NCBI RefSeq assembly: GCF_000986785.1
Contig: NZ_LAYY01000101.1
Location: 104,252 to 168,251 of the forward strand
Reading direction: 5' to 3'
DNA from: Mesobacillus campisalis
GTDB lineage: Bacteria > Bacillota > Bacilli > Bacillales > Cytobacillaceae
Length of the DNA stretch: 64,000 nucleotides
The position numbers and the translations under genes were made by a program. Shown one piece after another: positions 38,437 to 46,531 of the stretch. Under the pieces are notes generated by a model. The model was not told the DNA's origin. It ran no database searches and saw only the letters and a program-made list of their open reading frames with translations. How positions within the stretch are numbered: the stretch's first letter is position 1; each line of letters begins with the position of its first letter.

Positions 38437-38808
38437 TCCGTCGCCGGATCTATTGTCCGATCCCCCGGTTTTATTAGCCGAAAAGATGCTTGTATTGTCC
38501 GGAAACTCGGTTCTATTGTCCAGAAAAGCAGTTCTATTGTCGGGAAAACCAGTCCTATTGTCCGTCGCCGGATCTATTGTCCGATCCCCCGGTTTTATTA
38601 GCCGAAAAGATGCTTGTATTGTCCGGAACCCCGGTTCTATTGTCCAGAAAAGCAGTTCTATTGTCGGAAAAACTATGCCTATTGTCCGCGGCCGGATCTA
38701 TTGTCCGACCCCAAGGTTTTATTAGCCGAAAGGATGCTTGTATTGTCCGGAAACTCGGTTCTATTGTCCAGAAAAGCAGTTCTATTGTCGGGAAAACCAA
38801 TTTCATCT
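38437..38808. repeat. Three tandem 124-bp units, each of six 19-21-bp subunits
   Basis: Units start at 38437, 38561 and 38685 and are nearly identical. Each contains five 21-base subunits and one of 19, starting with words such as tctattgtccg, tttattagccg and tgtattgtccg. Because 21 is a multiple of three, frames stay open through the array on both strands, which lengthens the ORF of the downstream peptidase. There is no spacer diversity, so it is not CRISPR. The gap 38271-38918 holds only the sigK terminator and this array. Confidence 0.95.
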
Positions 38809-38918
38809 TGAGAGAAGTTGTCATTGCCTTTTTTCTGTCCATCCCTTATATTTTGGGTCCTGAAGTAGGCGTCAGACAGGCTGAATCCTTTATAATGGTT
38901 ACAAAAGGGGGAGTACCA

Positions 38919-40712
38919 ATGAAGTTTTCTGCATATTCTGATGTCTGGGATTTAGACGTGTTTTTCAAAGGGGGAAGCGGGTCGGAGGCGTTCGCGGCCC
39001 ATCTTGAGAATGTAAAAAAGGGGATTGCGCTTTTCCGCGAGAAAGTTGAAGCCTGGGCCCACAAGGGAGATTTACAGTCCGCAGAAAGCCTTAAAGGCCT
39101 GATCAGCCTGTTTGAGGAGAATGCCAAGTCTATCCGACAGGCAGGAGCTTTTGTCAGCTGCCTGCAGGCGCAAAATACCTCTGATAAAAAAGCCACTGAG
39201 CTTAAGGGGAAAGTGACGGACCTGAGCGCAAAGTTCCAAAATGCCCTGCTTGAATTTGATATGAAGCTTGTTGAGGTCGGTGAGCAGGAATGGAAACAGA
39301 TGATGGAGGACCCATTCCTTAAGGAGCTACGCTTTGTTTTGGAGGAGCGTCGCGAAAGAGTGGCGGAAAAGCTCCCGGCACAGGAAGAAGCGCTGATTAC
39401 ATCTTTAAGTACGGATGGCTACCATGGCTGGAGCCAAATGTATGATTTGCTTGTCAGCTCCATTAAAATTCCGTTTATGGAAAATGGCGAAGAAAAAAGA
39501 CTGTCCGTCGGCCAGGCAGCCAACAGGTTTTCAGACAGGGACCGCCAAGTAAGGGAGCGCGTCTTTAAGGAGTGGGAAAAAGCCTGGGGAGAAAAGCGTG
39601 ATTTTTTTGCCAAAACGCTGAACCACCTAGGCGGGTTCCGGTTAAATGTGTATGAACAGCGGGGATGGGAGGATGTTCTCAAAGAACCTCTTGATCTGAA
39701 CCGCATGAAAAAAGAAACCCTGGATGCCATGTGGGCGGCCATCTCGGAAAAAAAGCAGCCTTTTGTTGACTTTCTGAATCGCAAGGCAAAGCTGCTAGGT
39801 CTTGACCAGTTAAGCTGGTACGACCTTGATGCGCCCATCGGCAATGCAGAAGGAAAAATGTCTTACCAGGAAGGGGCCGAGTTCATCATCAACCATTTCT
39901 CCAGGTTCGGGAGTGAAATGGCAGGCTTTGCAAGCATGGCTTTTGAAAACAGGTGGATTGAGGCGGAAGACAGGCCGGGGAAGGCTCCAGGCGGCTTTCA
40001 TACTTTTTTCCCGGAGAGCGGCCAGTCAAGGATTTTCATGACCTACTCCGGAACTCCATCGAATGTGTCGACATTGGCTCACGAGCTCGGTCATGGTTTC
40101 CATACGTATGCGATGCGCGACATGCACCTGCTAAACAGGAACTATGCGATGAATGTGGCTGAAACGGCTTCGACATTTGCGGAAATGATCGTGGCGGATG
40201 CGGCAATCAAAAATGCTGATTCCAAGGAAGAAAGGCTCAGCCTTCTCGAGGATAAAATTCAGCGCTCAGTGGCCTTGCTGATGAACATTCATGCAAGATT
40301 CATGTTTGAAACAAGCTTTTATGAGAAGCGGAAGGAGGGCATAGTCAGCGCGGAAGTTCTGAATCAGCTAATGGAACAAGCCCAGAAGGAAGCGTACGGA
40401 GATGCCCTTGCTGAATATCATCCATTGTTTTGGGCTTCAAAACTTCACTTTTATATCACTGGAGTGCCTTTTTACAACTTCCCTTACACATTCGGCTTCC
40501 TCTTCTCGCTCGGGATCTATGCCGAGGCACTTGCCGGGGAAGAAGGGTATGAAGAAAAGTATATTGCGCTTTTGAAGGACTCCGCTTCGATGACAGTTGA
40601 AGCTCTGGCAGAGAAGCACCTTAAGGCAGACCTTACCAAAAAGGAATTTTGGGCAAAGGCGGTCCAGCTCTGCATAAACGATGTCGAGGAATTCCTTGCG
40701 CTGACAGAATAA
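38919..40712 (+). CDS. pepF: Oligoendopeptidase F-type M3 metallopeptidase
   Basis: A cytosolic zinc peptidase that degrades oligopeptides. Although the frame is open from 38490 through the repeat array, the real start is ATG 38919 (MKFSAYSDVWDLDVFF), with an aaagggggagtacc Shine-Dalgarno sequence; this gives 597 residues, the usual length. The HELGH zinc motif begins at about residue 388 (LAHELGHGFHTYAM), with a third ligand in the NVAETASTFAEM region near 412. It is followed by a perfect hairpin. Confidence 0.95.
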   Translation: MKFSAYSDVWDLDVFFKGGSGSEAFAAHLENVKKGIALFREKVEAWAHKGDLQSAESLKGLISLFEENAKSIRQAGAFVSCLQAQNTSDKKATELKGKVTDLSAKFQNALLEFDMKLVEVGEQEWKQMMEDPFLKELRFVLEERRERVAEKLPAQEEALITSLSTDGYHGWSQMYDLLVSSIKIPFMENGEEKRLSVGQAANRFSDRDRQVRERVFKEWEKAWGEKRDFFAKTLNHLGGFRLNVYEQRGWEDVLKEPLDLNRMKKETLDAMWAAISEKKQPFVDFLNRKAKLLGLDQLSWYDLDAPIGNAEGKMSYQEGAEFIINHFSRFGSEMAGFASMAFENRWIEAEDRPGKAPGGFHTFFPESGQSRIFMTYSGTPSNVSTLAHELGHGFHTYAMRDMHLLNRNYAMNVAETASTFAEMIVADAAIKNADSKEERLSLLEDKIQRSVALLMNIHARFMFETSFYEKRKEGIVSAEVLNQLMEQAQKEAYGDALAEYHPLFWASKLHFYITGVPFYNFPYTFGFLFSLGIYAEALAGEEGYEEKYIALLKDSASMTVEALAEKHLKADLTKKEFWAKAVQLCINDVEEFLALTE

Positions 40713-40717
40713 TTTGA

Positions 40718-40760
40718 CAGGCTGCCCCAGAGATGTCATCCAGCCGGGGGCAGCCTCCTG
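40718..40760 (+). terminator. Hairpin after pepF (probable terminator)
   Basis: Perfect stem aggctgcccc/ggggcagcct (40719-40728 with 40747-40756); the tail cctgctt is poor in T, so strength is uncertain. Confidence 0.6.
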
Positions 40761-40771
40761 CTTCAAAATAG

Positions 40772-40799
40772 TTGCAGCCTAGCGTGCAAGTGGTATAAT
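40772..40799 (+). promoter_or_regulatory. Promoter of psd
   Basis: TTGCAG (40772-40777), 16-base spacer, TATAAT (40794-40799) with an extended TGG (40791-40793). Confidence 0.65.
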
Positions 40800-40881
40800 A
40801 TCACAAATGGTATAGTCGCCTGAGCTTCCCCGCAGGGAGGTTATTTGTGTTTCACACACTTGAATTCCGGAGGTTGTTGCA

Positions 40882-41670
40882 TTGATACAAAGCCTGTATC
40901 GCCTAATGATCGAATTGACCAACCGCAGATGGTCCTCCACGCTTTTAAAGAGATTTGCCCGCTCAAGTGCGAGCAAATGGGTGGTGCCGTCCTTTGCCAG
41001 AACGTATAAAATCAATCAGGAAGAAATGGAAAAGGAACTGGGTGAGTACAAAAGCCTGCACGATTTCTTTATCAGAAGGCTCAAGCCGGGGACAAGAATC
41101 ACGGAGGCTGCCTCCGATGCGATTGTGAGCCCGGTGGATGCTATAATTGAGGATATTGGCCCTGTAGTCCCGGAACTGGAAATCCATGTGAAAGGAAAGG
41201 TTTATTCGATTGCCGAGATGCTAGGCAGCGCAGAAGCAGCAAGCCCATATCGTGAAGGCACCTACATGGTCCTATATTTGAGTCCAACGCATTATCACCG
41301 TATTCACAGCCCGGTGTCCGGAACAATCCTGAATCAGTGGTCGCTGGGTTCCCGCTCCTATCCTGTTAATGCTCTTGGGCTGAAATATGGGAAAGGGACT
41401 TTATCCAAGAACTATCGGATGGTCACTGAGATTGACTATGGAAGTGGAAGGCTGGCGCTTGTAAAGGTAGGTGCCATGTTTGTGAACTCGATCGAAACAG
41501 TCCATGAAGGGGAGAGGCTCAAAAAAGGGGAAGAAATGGCCTATTTTTCATTTGGCTCCACGGTGGTTCTTCTGTTCGAAAAAGACGGGATAGAACTAGC
41601 AGAGGACATTGTGCTCCCTGCTCATGTGAAAGTCGGTGAAAAGCTGGGAACTTTGACTCCAAGACACTAA
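40882..41670 (+). CDS. psd: Phosphatidylserine decarboxylase (proenzyme)
   Basis: Makes phosphatidylethanolamine from phosphatidylserine at the membrane. The 262 residues contain FFIRRLKPGTR near 58, SPVDA near 83, the HYHRIHSP motif near 138, and FGSTVV near 224. The last is the LGST-type self-cleavage site, with cut expected between Gly225 and Ser226 to form the pyruvoyl group. The start is TTG with a ccggaggttgttgca Shine-Dalgarno sequence. In B. subtilis psd is elsewhere (with pssA), so this location differs. Confidence 0.94.
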   Translation: MIQSLYRLMIELTNRRWSSTLLKRFARSSASKWVVPSFARTYKINQEEMEKELGEYKSLHDFFIRRLKPGTRITEAASDAIVSPVDAIIEDIGPVVPELEIHVKGKVYSIAEMLGSAEAASPYREGTYMVLYLSPTHYHRIHSPVSGTILNQWSLGSRSYPVNALGLKYGKGTLSKNYRMVTEIDYGSGRLALVKVGAMFVNSIETVHEGERLKKGEEMAYFSFGSTVVLLFEKDGIELAEDIVLPAHVKVGEKLGTLTPRH

Positions 41671-41677
41671 GGCTTCC

Positions 41678-41706
41678 TGCACAGGGTTTTGCTCTGTGCT
41701 TTTTCC
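41678..41706 (+). terminator. Terminator of psd
   Basis: Stem gcacag/ctgtgc (41679-41684 with 41694-41699), then tttttcc. Confidence 0.8.
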
Positions 41707-41740
41707 TTGTCCACGGGGATTAAGATCAAGGCGGAAAAAA

Positions 41741-41767
41741 CAAAAAACGTCCCGGACCTGGGACGCT
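41741..41767 (-). terminator. Terminator of sda
   Basis: On the minus strand cgtccc/gggacg (plus 41760-41765 and 41748-41753) followed by six T residues and then g-t6. Confidence 0.85.
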
Positions 41768-41771
41768 GTTG

Positions 41772-41912
41772 TCAGGAAGAATATCGAATTTTGTGGGAAA
41801 GCGATCTCCGCTTGATTTCTGTTTCTATTAAGCGGATAAAGTCCGTATTAAGATTCAATTCTACTGCCTTGTAGTAGGACTCGATCAGCAATTCGTCGGA
41901 AAGCTTGCGCAT
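41772..41912 (-). CDS. sda: Sporulation checkpoint protein Sda
   Basis: A 46-residue helical-hairpin protein that blocks the histidine kinase KinA, delaying sporulation while DNA replication is blocked. It begins [20 protein letters not shown] and ends [13 protein letters not shown], nearly the same as Sda of B. subtilis. The start used has a gggggtg Shine-Dalgarno sequence 7 bases upstream; an in-frame ATG two codons earlier is too close to it. It is divergent from yqeG, with DnaA boxes between, as known for sda control. Confidence 0.95.
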   Translation of the reverse strand: MRKLSDELLIESYYKAVELNLNTDFIRLIETEIKRRSLSHKIRYSS

Positions 41913-42019
41913 TATCATTCACCCCCGAAAATGAATGTATAATATAGGACTAGAAGACATATACTGGTAAGTTGTACCCTTACTCTAACAGAATTAAACA
42001 CCGAGAACAACCGTTCTAC

Positions 42020-42118
42020 TTATCCACATTATTCCGTGGATAAGCTGTGGTTAATCTGTTCATAAAGGGGAAAATAACTCATGTTACAGACTGTATAATG
42101 TGAATAAGGTTATCCACA
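42020..42118. promoter_or_regulatory. Cluster of DnaA boxes between sda and yqeG
   Basis: Two perfect TTATCCACA boxes (42020-42028 and 42110-42118, plus) and three with one mismatch read as TGTGGATAA on the plus strand: CGTGGATAA (42035-42043), TGTGGTTAA (42046-42054), TGTGAATAA (42099-42107). In B. subtilis, DnaA binding here controls sda. Confidence 0.9.
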
Positions 42119-42139
42119 ACTCATGGAAAAAGGAAAATT

Positions 42140-42147
42140 TTGTCGAA
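42140..42147 (+). promoter_or_regulatory. Candidate Spo0A box
   Basis: TTGTCGAA, a perfect match to the 0A-box core, lies 28 bases before the yqeG -35 and about 230 bases upstream of sda. Occurrence by chance in an AT-rich gap is possible. Confidence 0.4.
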
Positions 42148-42174
42148 AAATTTTAAATCCCTTTTTATTATATT

Positions 42175-42203
42175 TTGAAACAGAGGATAAAATTGGTTAT
42201 GAT
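42175..42203 (+). promoter_or_regulatory. Sigma-A promoter of the yqeG operon
   Basis: TTGAAA (42175-42180), exact 17-base spacer, TATGAT (42198-42203). Confidence 0.7.
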
Positions 42204-42246
42204 GTTAACGGTATGAATGGAATTATAAATAATGAGGTGTAGCATT

Positions 42247-42762
42247 GTGCTAAACAATTTTTTGCCGGACCAGCATGTGAAGAGTATATTTGAAATAACG
42301 CCGGAAAGCTTAAAGGAAAAAGGTGTAAAAGGCATTATTACAGATTTGGACAACACCCTTGTTGAGTGGGACCGTCCCAGCGCCACTCCAGATTTAATAC
42401 AATGGTTTGAAAATATGAAACAAAACAATATTCTTGTGACAATCGTTTCTAATAATAACGAAGACCGGGTCAAGCTTTTTGCGGATCCTCTCGTTACACC
42501 ATATATATACCGTGCCCGCAAACCAATGACGAAAGCTTTTAATAGGGCAGTAAAGGATATGGGACTGAAAAAGGAGCAAACGGTTGTGATCGGGGATCAG
42601 CTGCTGACAGATGTCTTTGGAGGCAATAGAGGCGGTTTCCATACGATTCTCGTCGTACCGGTAGCAAAGACAGACGGGCTGGTCACCAGGTTTAACCGTA
42701 CTGTGGAACGAAGGATTTTAAATTGGTTCAGGAAAAAAGGCAAGCTAAATTGGGAGGACTAG
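42247..42762 (+). CDS. yqeG: YqeG-family HAD phosphatase
   Basis: A HAD-IIIA phosphatase of 171 residues; related to mitochondrial GEP4/PTPMT-like phosphatidylglycerophosphate phosphatases, though its substrate in bacilli is not settled. Motif 1 is DLDNTLVEWD near 36-45 (nucleophile Asp), motif 2 VSNNNE near 72, and motif 4 GDQLLTDVFGGNR near 118. The start is GTG 42247, chosen for tgaggtgtagcatt upstream and the FLPDQHV N-terminus; the frame from 42232 runs through that site. Confidence 0.92.
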   Translation: MLNNFLPDQHVKSIFEITPESLKEKGVKGIITDLDNTLVEWDRPSATPDLIQWFENMKQNNILVTIVSNNNEDRVKLFADPLVTPYIYRARKPMTKAFNRAVKDMGLKKEQTVVIGDQLLTDVFGGNRGGFHTILVVPVAKTDGLVTRFNRTVERRILNWFRKKGKLNWED

Positions 42763-42764
42763 AA

Positions 42765-43871
42765 GTGAGTAACGAGCAAATCGTATGCACAGGCTGCGGT
42801 GTGAAAGTTCAAACAGAAAAACCCGAGGAATTGGGCTATGCGCCGCCGTCATCGCTGGAAAAAGAAGTTATTGTCTGCCAGCGCTGTTTTCGTTTAAAGC
42901 ATTATAACGAGGTCCAGGATGTCAGTTTGACCGATGATGACTTTTTAAAAATCCTGAATGGAATTGGAGAAAAAGATGCTTTAATCGTCAAGATTGTCGA
43001 CATTTTTGATTTCAATGGCAGCTGGCTGCCGGGAATACAAAGATTTGCCGGAAAAAACCCTGTCCTGCTGGTTGGAAATAAGGCGGACCTCGTTCCGAAA
43101 TCCGTGAAACAAAACAAGCTGATGGATTGGATGAGGAAAGAAGCAAAGGATCTTGGACTTGTTCCGAAAGACGTATTCCTTGTCAGCGCGGCCAAAGGGA
43201 AAAATATCAGGGAATGTGCGGCGGCCATTGATGAATACCGCGATGGACGTGACGTTTATGTGGTCGGATGTACCAATGTGGGCAAATCAACTTTCATCAA
43301 TCGGATCATTAAGGAAGTCACCGGGGAAGGGGATGTGATTACCACCTCGCACTTTCCGGGGACCACGCTTGACATCATAGAGGTGCCGCTGGAAGACGGA
43401 AAAGCCCTGATTGATACACCTGGAATTATCAACCACCATCAGATGGCGCATTTCGTCGATAAGAGGGATCTCAAGGTAATTACGCCAAAGAAGGAAATCA
43501 AGCCGAAGATTTACCAGCTTAATGAAGGACAGACGCTGTTCTTTGGGGGACTGGCAAGGTTTGATTACCTTTCCGGGGGAAGAAAATCCTTTACGTGCTA
43601 TCTTTCAAATGAATTGAATATACATCGCACAAAGCTTGAAAATGCTGACGAATTGTATGAAAAGCATGCTGGTGAAATGCTGACTCCGCCAAGGCAGGAA
43701 CAGCTTGACTCCTTCCCCGAGCTTGTGAGGCATGAATTCACGATTAAGAATGAAAAAACAGATATTGTCTTTTCGGGCCTAGGCTGGGTTACACTCAACG
43801 AAGCAGGTGCCAAGGTTGCGGCGTATGTGCCAAAGGGAGTTTCTGTTATGGTCAGGAAATCTTTAATTTAG
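42765..43871 (+). CDS. yqeH: Circularly permuted ribosome-assembly GTPase YqeH
   Basis: Needed for 30S subunit assembly. It has 368 residues with an N-terminal zinc finger (CTGC near 8, CQRC near 41). The GTPase is circularly permuted: NKAD (G4) near 108 and SAAKGKN (G5) come before GCTNVGKSTFINR (G1) near 165 and DTPG (G3) near 214. GTG 42765 has a gggagg Shine-Dalgarno sequence, 2 bases after the yqeG stop; the extension from 42723 overlaps yqeG and is rejected. Confidence 0.95.
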   Translation: MSNEQIVCTGCGVKVQTEKPEELGYAPPSSLEKEVIVCQRCFRLKHYNEVQDVSLTDDDFLKILNGIGEKDALIVKIVDIFDFNGSWLPGIQRFAGKNPVLLVGNKADLVPKSVKQNKLMDWMRKEAKDLGLVPKDVFLVSAAKGKNIRECAAAIDEYRDGRDVYVVGCTNVGKSTFINRIIKEVTGEGDVITTSHFPGTTLDIIEVPLEDGKALIDTPGIINHHQMAHFVDKRDLKVITPKKEIKPKIYQLNEGQTLFFGGLARFDYLSGGRKSFTCYLSNELNIHRTKLENADELYEKHAGEMLTPPRQEQLDSFPELVRHEFTIKNEKTDIVFSGLGWVTLNEAGAKVAAYVPKGVSVMVRKSLI

Positions 43872-43901
43872 ACAAGAGAGCGTAATTTAGGGGGAGCGAC
43901 G

Positions 43902-44741
43902 ATGAAGAAGTTTTATGGGGTACTGGGATGTCCAATTGCCCATTCCATGTCACCGGACATGCATAATGATTTATTTTCCTATTACGGAATTGACGCGGCC
44001 TACCATCCTTTCCACGTCGAGAAAGATGATCTTGAGGAAGCGATCAAAGGATTGAGAGCAATCGGGGCAGGAGGCTTCAATGTCACCATTCCCCATAAAA
44101 CCGCTGTGATTCCGCTGCTTGATAAAGTCGACCCGCTTGCCTTGGCAATAGGGGCTGTCAACACGGTGGTAAACAATCAGGGTGTCCTTACAGGCTACAA
44201 TACAGATGGCAGAGGCTTTGTCAAAAGCCTTGCCGGCAGTCTCAAATCCCTGTCTGATAAAAAAACCCTGATTGTTGGAGCAGGCGGCGCGGCAAGGGCC
44301 ATTTATTTTTCATTGGCTGAGGCAGGAATCAGGGAAATTGATATCTGCAATCGGACAGCGGAAAAAGCGGAAGGGCTGGCTGCCTCCTGCCCATTTCCGG
44401 TCTCCACGTCGATTCTTGGAATGGAGCGCGCGGGGGAACAGCTTGATCAATATGACCTTGTTGTCCAGACGACTTCGATCGGGATGGATCCGGATACGGA
44501 ACAGATTCCATTTGCTGTCCGAAAAGTGAAAGAAGGAAGTTTGGCGGTCGATATCATCTATAACCCGCTTGAGACCAGGTTTCTAAGGGAGGCTGCTGCG
44601 TTGGGAGCCCGCATCCAGAATGGAATAGGCATGTTTGTTTACCAGGGAGCGCTTGCTTTTGAGAAATGGACAGGCATCTTTCCGGACACCGGCCGGATGA
44701 AAGAAAAAGTGTTGAAACAACTAGGAGGATCTTCATGCTAA
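43902..44741 (+). CDS. aroE: Shikimate dehydrogenase (NADP+)
   Basis: Reduces 3-dehydroshikimate to shikimate in aromatic amino-acid synthesis. The 279 residues show GCPIAHSMSP near 9-18 (substrate site), NVTIPHKTAV with catalytic Lys near 67, NTDGRGF with Asp near 105, GAGGAARAI (NADP loop) near 127, and ATSIGM-like TTSIGMD near 191. It follows yqeH as in B. subtilis and overlaps yqeI by 7 bases. Confidence 0.97.
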   Translation: MKKFYGVLGCPIAHSMSPDMHNDLFSYYGIDAAYHPFHVEKDDLEEAIKGLRAIGAGGFNVTIPHKTAVIPLLDKVDPLALAIGAVNTVVNNQGVLTGYNTDGRGFVKSLAGSLKSLSDKKTLIVGAGGAARAIYFSLAEAGIREIDICNRTAEKAEGLAASCPFPVSTSILGMERAGEQLDQYDLVVQTTSIGMDPDTEQIPFAVRKVKEGSLAVDIIYNPLETRFLREAAALGARIQNGIGMFVYQGALAFEKWTGIFPDTGRMKEKVLKQLGGSSC

Positions 44742-45028
44742 CAGGAAAACAAAAACGATTTTTAAGGGCCGAAGCCCATCACCTCAATCCGATTTTTCAA
44801 GTCGGCAAAGGCGGGGTAAATGATAATATGGTTCAGCAGATAGCCGATGTGCTCGAGGCGCGTGAACTGATAAAAGTAAGTGTCCTGCAAAACTGCGAGG
44901 AAGACAGGGATACCGTTGCAGAAAAACTCTCAAAGGGTGCCCGCGCCGAACTTGTCCAAGTCATCGGCAATACCATCGTCCTTTACAAGGAATCCAGGGA
45001 GAATAAAAAGCTGAATCTCCCACGGTAA
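44735..45028 (+). CDS. yqeI: YhbY/CRM-family RNA-binding protein YqeI
   Basis: A 97-residue single CRM-domain protein that binds pre-ribosomal particles in other bacteria. It begins [20 protein letters not shown] and has the family GKGGVNDN motif near 24. ATG 44735 follows an aggaggatcttc Shine-Dalgarno sequence within the end of aroE, so the two are translationally coupled; the longer frame from 44666 is inside aroE. Confidence 0.93.
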   Translation: MLTGKQKRFLRAEAHHLNPIFQVGKGGVNDNMVQQIADVLEARELIKVSVLQNCEEDRDTVAEKLSKGARAELVQVIGNTIVLYKESRENKKLNLPR

Positions 45029-45047
45029 GCAGCAAGGAGGGTTCGAT

Positions 45048-45617
45048 ATGAAAAAGATCGGGATATTGGGAGGCACCTTCAACCCTCCCCACCTTGGCCA
45101 TTTGATCATCGCGAACGAGGTTTTTCATGCTCTTGGCCTTGAGGAAGTGTGGTTCATGCCAAACCAGGAACCGCCGCACAAGAAAAAGGAGGGCAACACT
45201 TCGAATGAAGAACGAATTGAAATGCTGAAGCTTGCCATAGCCCAGCATCCCCATTTTTCGATTGAGCCCATTGAGATGGACCGGACAGGCCCTTCCTATA
45301 CGTATGATACGATGAAAATCCTGACGGAAAAGCATCGTGATGTTCAATTTTATTTTATTATCGGCGCTGATATGGTTGAATATCTGCCTAATTGGCATAA
45401 GGTTGATGAGCTTCAGAAAATGGTCACTTTTGTCGGGGTCCAGCGTCCGGCATATAATATTGAAACAGACTATGATATTCTTTATGTAGAAACCCCCTCG
45501 GTTGACCTGTCCTCCAGCTTCATCAGGAAACGGCTGGAAACAGGAGGGACTATTCGCTATCTGGTCCCGGATTCTGTACGGACTTATATAGAGGAGAATG
45601 GTTTATATGGATCGTGA
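45048..45617 (+). CDS. nadD: Nicotinate-nucleotide adenylyltransferase
   Basis: Joins NaMN and ATP to give deamido-NAD in NAD synthesis. The 189 residues have the nucleotidyltransferase motifs [11 protein letters not shown] at 7-17 and SSSFIRKRL near 158. An aaggagggttcgat Shine-Dalgarno sequence precedes the ATG. The end overlaps the yqeK start by 11 bases. Confidence 0.97.
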   Translation: MKKIGILGGTFNPPHLGHLIIANEVFHALGLEEVWFMPNQEPPHKKKEGNTSNEERIEMLKLAIAQHPHFSIEPIEMDRTGPSYTYDTMKILTEKHRDVQFYFIIGADMVEYLPNWHKVDELQKMVTFVGVQRPAYNIETDYDILYVETPSVDLSSSFIRKRLETGGTIRYLVPDSVRTYIEENGLYGS

Positions 45618-46170
45618 GAAAGCTTTAAATATAGTGAAGCAGCAACTTACCGAGCATCGCTATCAGCACACAATCGGCGTAATGGAAACGGCGCTGTGGC
45701 TGGCTAAGAAATACGGGGCAGATGAAAAAAAGGCGGAGCTCGCTGCCATCTTCCATGATTATGCAAAATTCCGGCCGAAAGAGGAAATGGCCAGGATTAT
45801 CAGGGAGCAAGGGATGGAGCCTGCGCTGCTGGAATACAATAGTGAACTCTGGCATGCTCCTGTTGGTGCTTTCCTGGCTGAGAAAGAAGCAGGCATAGCC
45901 GACAGGGAGGTACTTGATGCGATCACTTACCATACTTCCGGGCGCCCGGGAATGAGCGTGCTTGAAAAAGTCATTTATTTGGCGGACTATATTGAGCCCG
46001 GCCGGCATTTTCCCGGGGTGGAGGAAGTAAGGGAAATGGCCAGGAACGATTTGGATCAGGCTTTAATCCAGTCTGTAAAAAATACGATTCAATTTTTGCT
46101 GAAAAAAGGCCACCCTGTATATCCGGATACTTTTTACACATATAATGATTTAGTGACCCAGGAGGATTGA
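45607..46170 (+). CDS. yqeK: HD-domain bis(5'-nucleosyl)-tetraphosphatase YqeK
   Basis: A symmetric Ap4A hydrolase of the YqeK family that removes alarmone-like dinucleotides. The 187 residues carry the HD-domain metal ligands: H in YQHTIGV near 22, HD in [12 protein letters not shown] near 51, H in LWHAPVGA near 84, and H in [11 protein letters not shown] near 110, with D in [10 protein letters not shown] near 126. ATG 45607 has gaggag at optimal distance; ATG 45598 is too close. It is coupled to nadD. Confidence 0.93.
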   Translation: MDREKALNIVKQQLTEHRYQHTIGVMETALWLAKKYGADEKKAELAAIFHDYAKFRPKEEMARIIREQGMEPALLEYNSELWHAPVGAFLAEKEAGIADREVLDAITYHTSGRPGMSVLEKVIYLADYIEPGRHFPGVEEVREMARNDLDQALIQSVKNTIQFLLKKGHPVYPDTFYTYNDLVTQED

Positions 46171-46174
46171 TTGA

Positions 46175-46531
46175 ATGACTGAACGCCAATTGCTTCAAAC
46201 AGCTGTAAAAGCAGCAGACGACAAAAAGGCAGAGGACATCCTTGTCCTGAACATGAAGGGAATTTCCCTTGTCGCCGACTACTTTCTGATCTGCCACGGG
46301 AACTCTGACAAGCAGGTACAGGCTATCGCCCGTGAAATCAAGGAAAAAGCGGACGAGAATGGCTTTGAAGTGAAGCGCATAGAAGGATTTGATGCAGCAA
46401 GGTGGATATTGATTGACCTGGGAGATGTCGTTGCCCATGTTTTCCACCGCGAAGAAAGAGGCTATTACAATCTGGAGCGTTTATGGGGCGATGCACCGCT
46501 TGAAAATATCGACAGCGAGCTTAGCCAATGA
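46175..46531 (+). CDS. rsfS: Ribosomal silencing factor RsfS
   Basis: Binds L14 (uL14) and stops 50S-30S joining in starved cells. The 118 residues match the family: DIVVLNM-type LVLNMKGISLVADYFLICHGNSDKQVQ near 24-50 and DLGDVVAHVFHREERGYYNLERLW near 81-104. A caggaggattgattga Shine-Dalgarno sequence precedes the ATG. It overlaps yqeM by 4 bases (ATGA). Confidence 0.96.
   Translation: MTERQLLQTAVKAADDKKAEDILVLNMKGISLVADYFLICHGNSDKQVQAIAREIKEKADENGFEVKRIEGFDAARWILIDLGDVVAHVFHREERGYYNLERLWGDAPLENIDSELSQ

Noticed and set aside
38386-38725. Two ORFs of 71 and 90 residues through the 38.4-kb array
   Set aside because: Open only because the 21-bp unit is divisible by three; all frames are open and none has a ribosome site.
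38437-38808. CRISPR-like array
   Set aside because: No unique spacers, the units are contiguous, and there are no cas genes nearby.
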